Notes under the pieces: generated by a model
Told to the model about the DNA's origin: nothing
Seen by the model: the letters and a program-made list of their open reading frames with translations, nothing else
Databases searched by the model: none
Shown: in pieces, positions 63,825-64,000 of the stretch
How positions within the stretch are numbered: the first letter of the stretch is position 1
Layout of the letters: each line of letters starts with the position of its first letter
Source of the DNA: Kangiella marina
GTDB taxonomy: Bacteria; Pseudomonadota; Gammaproteobacteria; Enterobacterales; Kangiellaceae
Direction: 5' to 3'
Length of the DNA: 64,000 nucleotides
Assembly: GCF_039541235.1 (NCBI RefSeq)
Contig: NZ_BAABFV010000001.1
Coordinates: 1,054,001-1,118,000, forward strand
Position numbers and translations under genes: made by a program

Positions 63825-64000
63825 ATGAAAGTAATGTACGACAAAGATATCAACACTGAAGCGCTTAATGGAAAAAAGCTGGTCATTTTAGGCTATGGCT
63901 CACAAGGTTTCGCTCACTCAAATAACCTTAAAGACAGCGGCTTTGAGGTTACTGTGGCGCTACGACAAGGATCATCAACTTTTGAGAAATTAAAACGCAG
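63825..64000 (+). CDS. ilvC: Ketol-acid reductoisomerase (3' end outside the window)
   Basis: The visible 58 residues include [18 protein letters not shown] and the NADPH-binding [21 protein letters not shown], a clear KARI N-terminus. The enzyme makes 2,3-dihydroxy-isovalerate or its methyl analogue in valine, isoleucine and leucine synthesis. TTGGAGC precedes the ATG. The gene runs off the right edge. The tandem attenuators upstream are its evident control. Confidence 0.97.
   Translation, partial: MKVMYDKDINTEALNGKKLVILGYGSQGFAHSNNLKDSGFEVTVALRQGSSTFEKLKR

Noticed and set aside
1-64000. CRISPR arrays, tRNA/rRNA genes, insertion sequences, prophage genes
   Set aside because: I scanned for regular direct repeats, tRNA-like arms and transposase motifs and saw none; the REP-like element is the only mobile-type trace.

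Overview
The window looks like chromosomal DNA from a free-living gammaproteobacterium, most likely a marine member of the Oceanospirillales/Kangiellaceae type. I base this on gene content and order (glnA-DUF4124-ntrB-ntrC-trmL facing gpsA-secB-grxC, a 12-gene gsp operon, hslR-hslO-envZ-ompR, a cytochrome oxidase assembly cluster) and on moderate, rather AT-rich composition. The genus is inference; no rRNA or tRNA gene is present to settle it. I see no insertion sequence, prophage or CRISPR array. The DNA is gene-dense and mostly housekeeping, so the interest lies in odd gene architectures, regulatory DNA and very small genes.

Layout. 1-1.25 kb: a PP-loop thiolase-like protein (cut by the left edge) with a TusA-type sulfur carrier. 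1.26-5.7 kb: a TonB-dependent receptor, a methyltransferase and a 2-oxoglutarate oxygenase. 6.1-10.5 kb: nitrogen control (glnA, a DUF4124 protein, ntrB, an NtrC without its AAA+ domain, trmL). 10.5-12.75 kb: gpsA, secB, grxC and a rhodanese on the other strand. 12.9-16.8 kb: a small secreted protein and the divergent oxyR / ahpC-ahpF peroxide defence genes. 16.8-18.8 kb: a REP-like element, small membrane proteins, nfeD and an SPFH protein. 19.0-23.0 kb: gpmI-envC-ctp. 23.1-26.8 kb: two tandem HExxH lipoproteins and a third lipoprotein. 26.9-39.8 kb: a type II secretion operon gspCDEFGHIJKLMN followed by yrfG-like and nudE genes. 39.9-43.3 kb: hslR-hslO, then envZ/ompR on the other strand. 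43.5-49.8 kb: tex, dsbB, small stress-type genes, a palindrome-controlled membrane protein/XRE pair and an FKBP lipoprotein. 50-52.9 kb: a lipid A acyltransferase fused to a pseudokinase-like domain, then a MATE transporter. 52.9-57.4 kb: cytochrome oxidase assembly genes (SCO, ctaB, ctaA, a thioredoxin-like protein, SURF1, DUF2909). 57.4-63.2 kb: DUF3667, a Kdo-kinase-like protein, a heptosyltransferase, a 44-residue membrane protein, an Omp85 protein and an LpxH-like phosphatase. 63.3-64 kb: two tandem branched-chain amino acid attenuators before ilvC, which runs off the right edge.

The strongest candidates for something undescribed are these. (1) The NtrC homologue goes straight from receiver to Fis-type helix-turn-helix and lacks the whole sigma54-activating AAA+ module. 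The glnA and ntrB promoters carry NtrC-type operators placed for a sigma70 promoter, with no -24/-12 element. This suggests a nitrogen regulon rewired to sigma70. (2) An LpxL-family acyltransferase is fused to a domain resembling an LPS sugar kinase with its catalytic aspartates replaced. (3) Two complete leader-peptide attenuators stand in tandem before ilvC, and a compensatory base change between copies supports the antiterminator pairing. Lesser points are lipoprotein zincins beside the T2SS operon with a PulA-like Asp+2 signal, a 17-bp-arm perfect palindrome before a membrane protein/XRE pair, and two microprotein genes of 44 and 33 residues.
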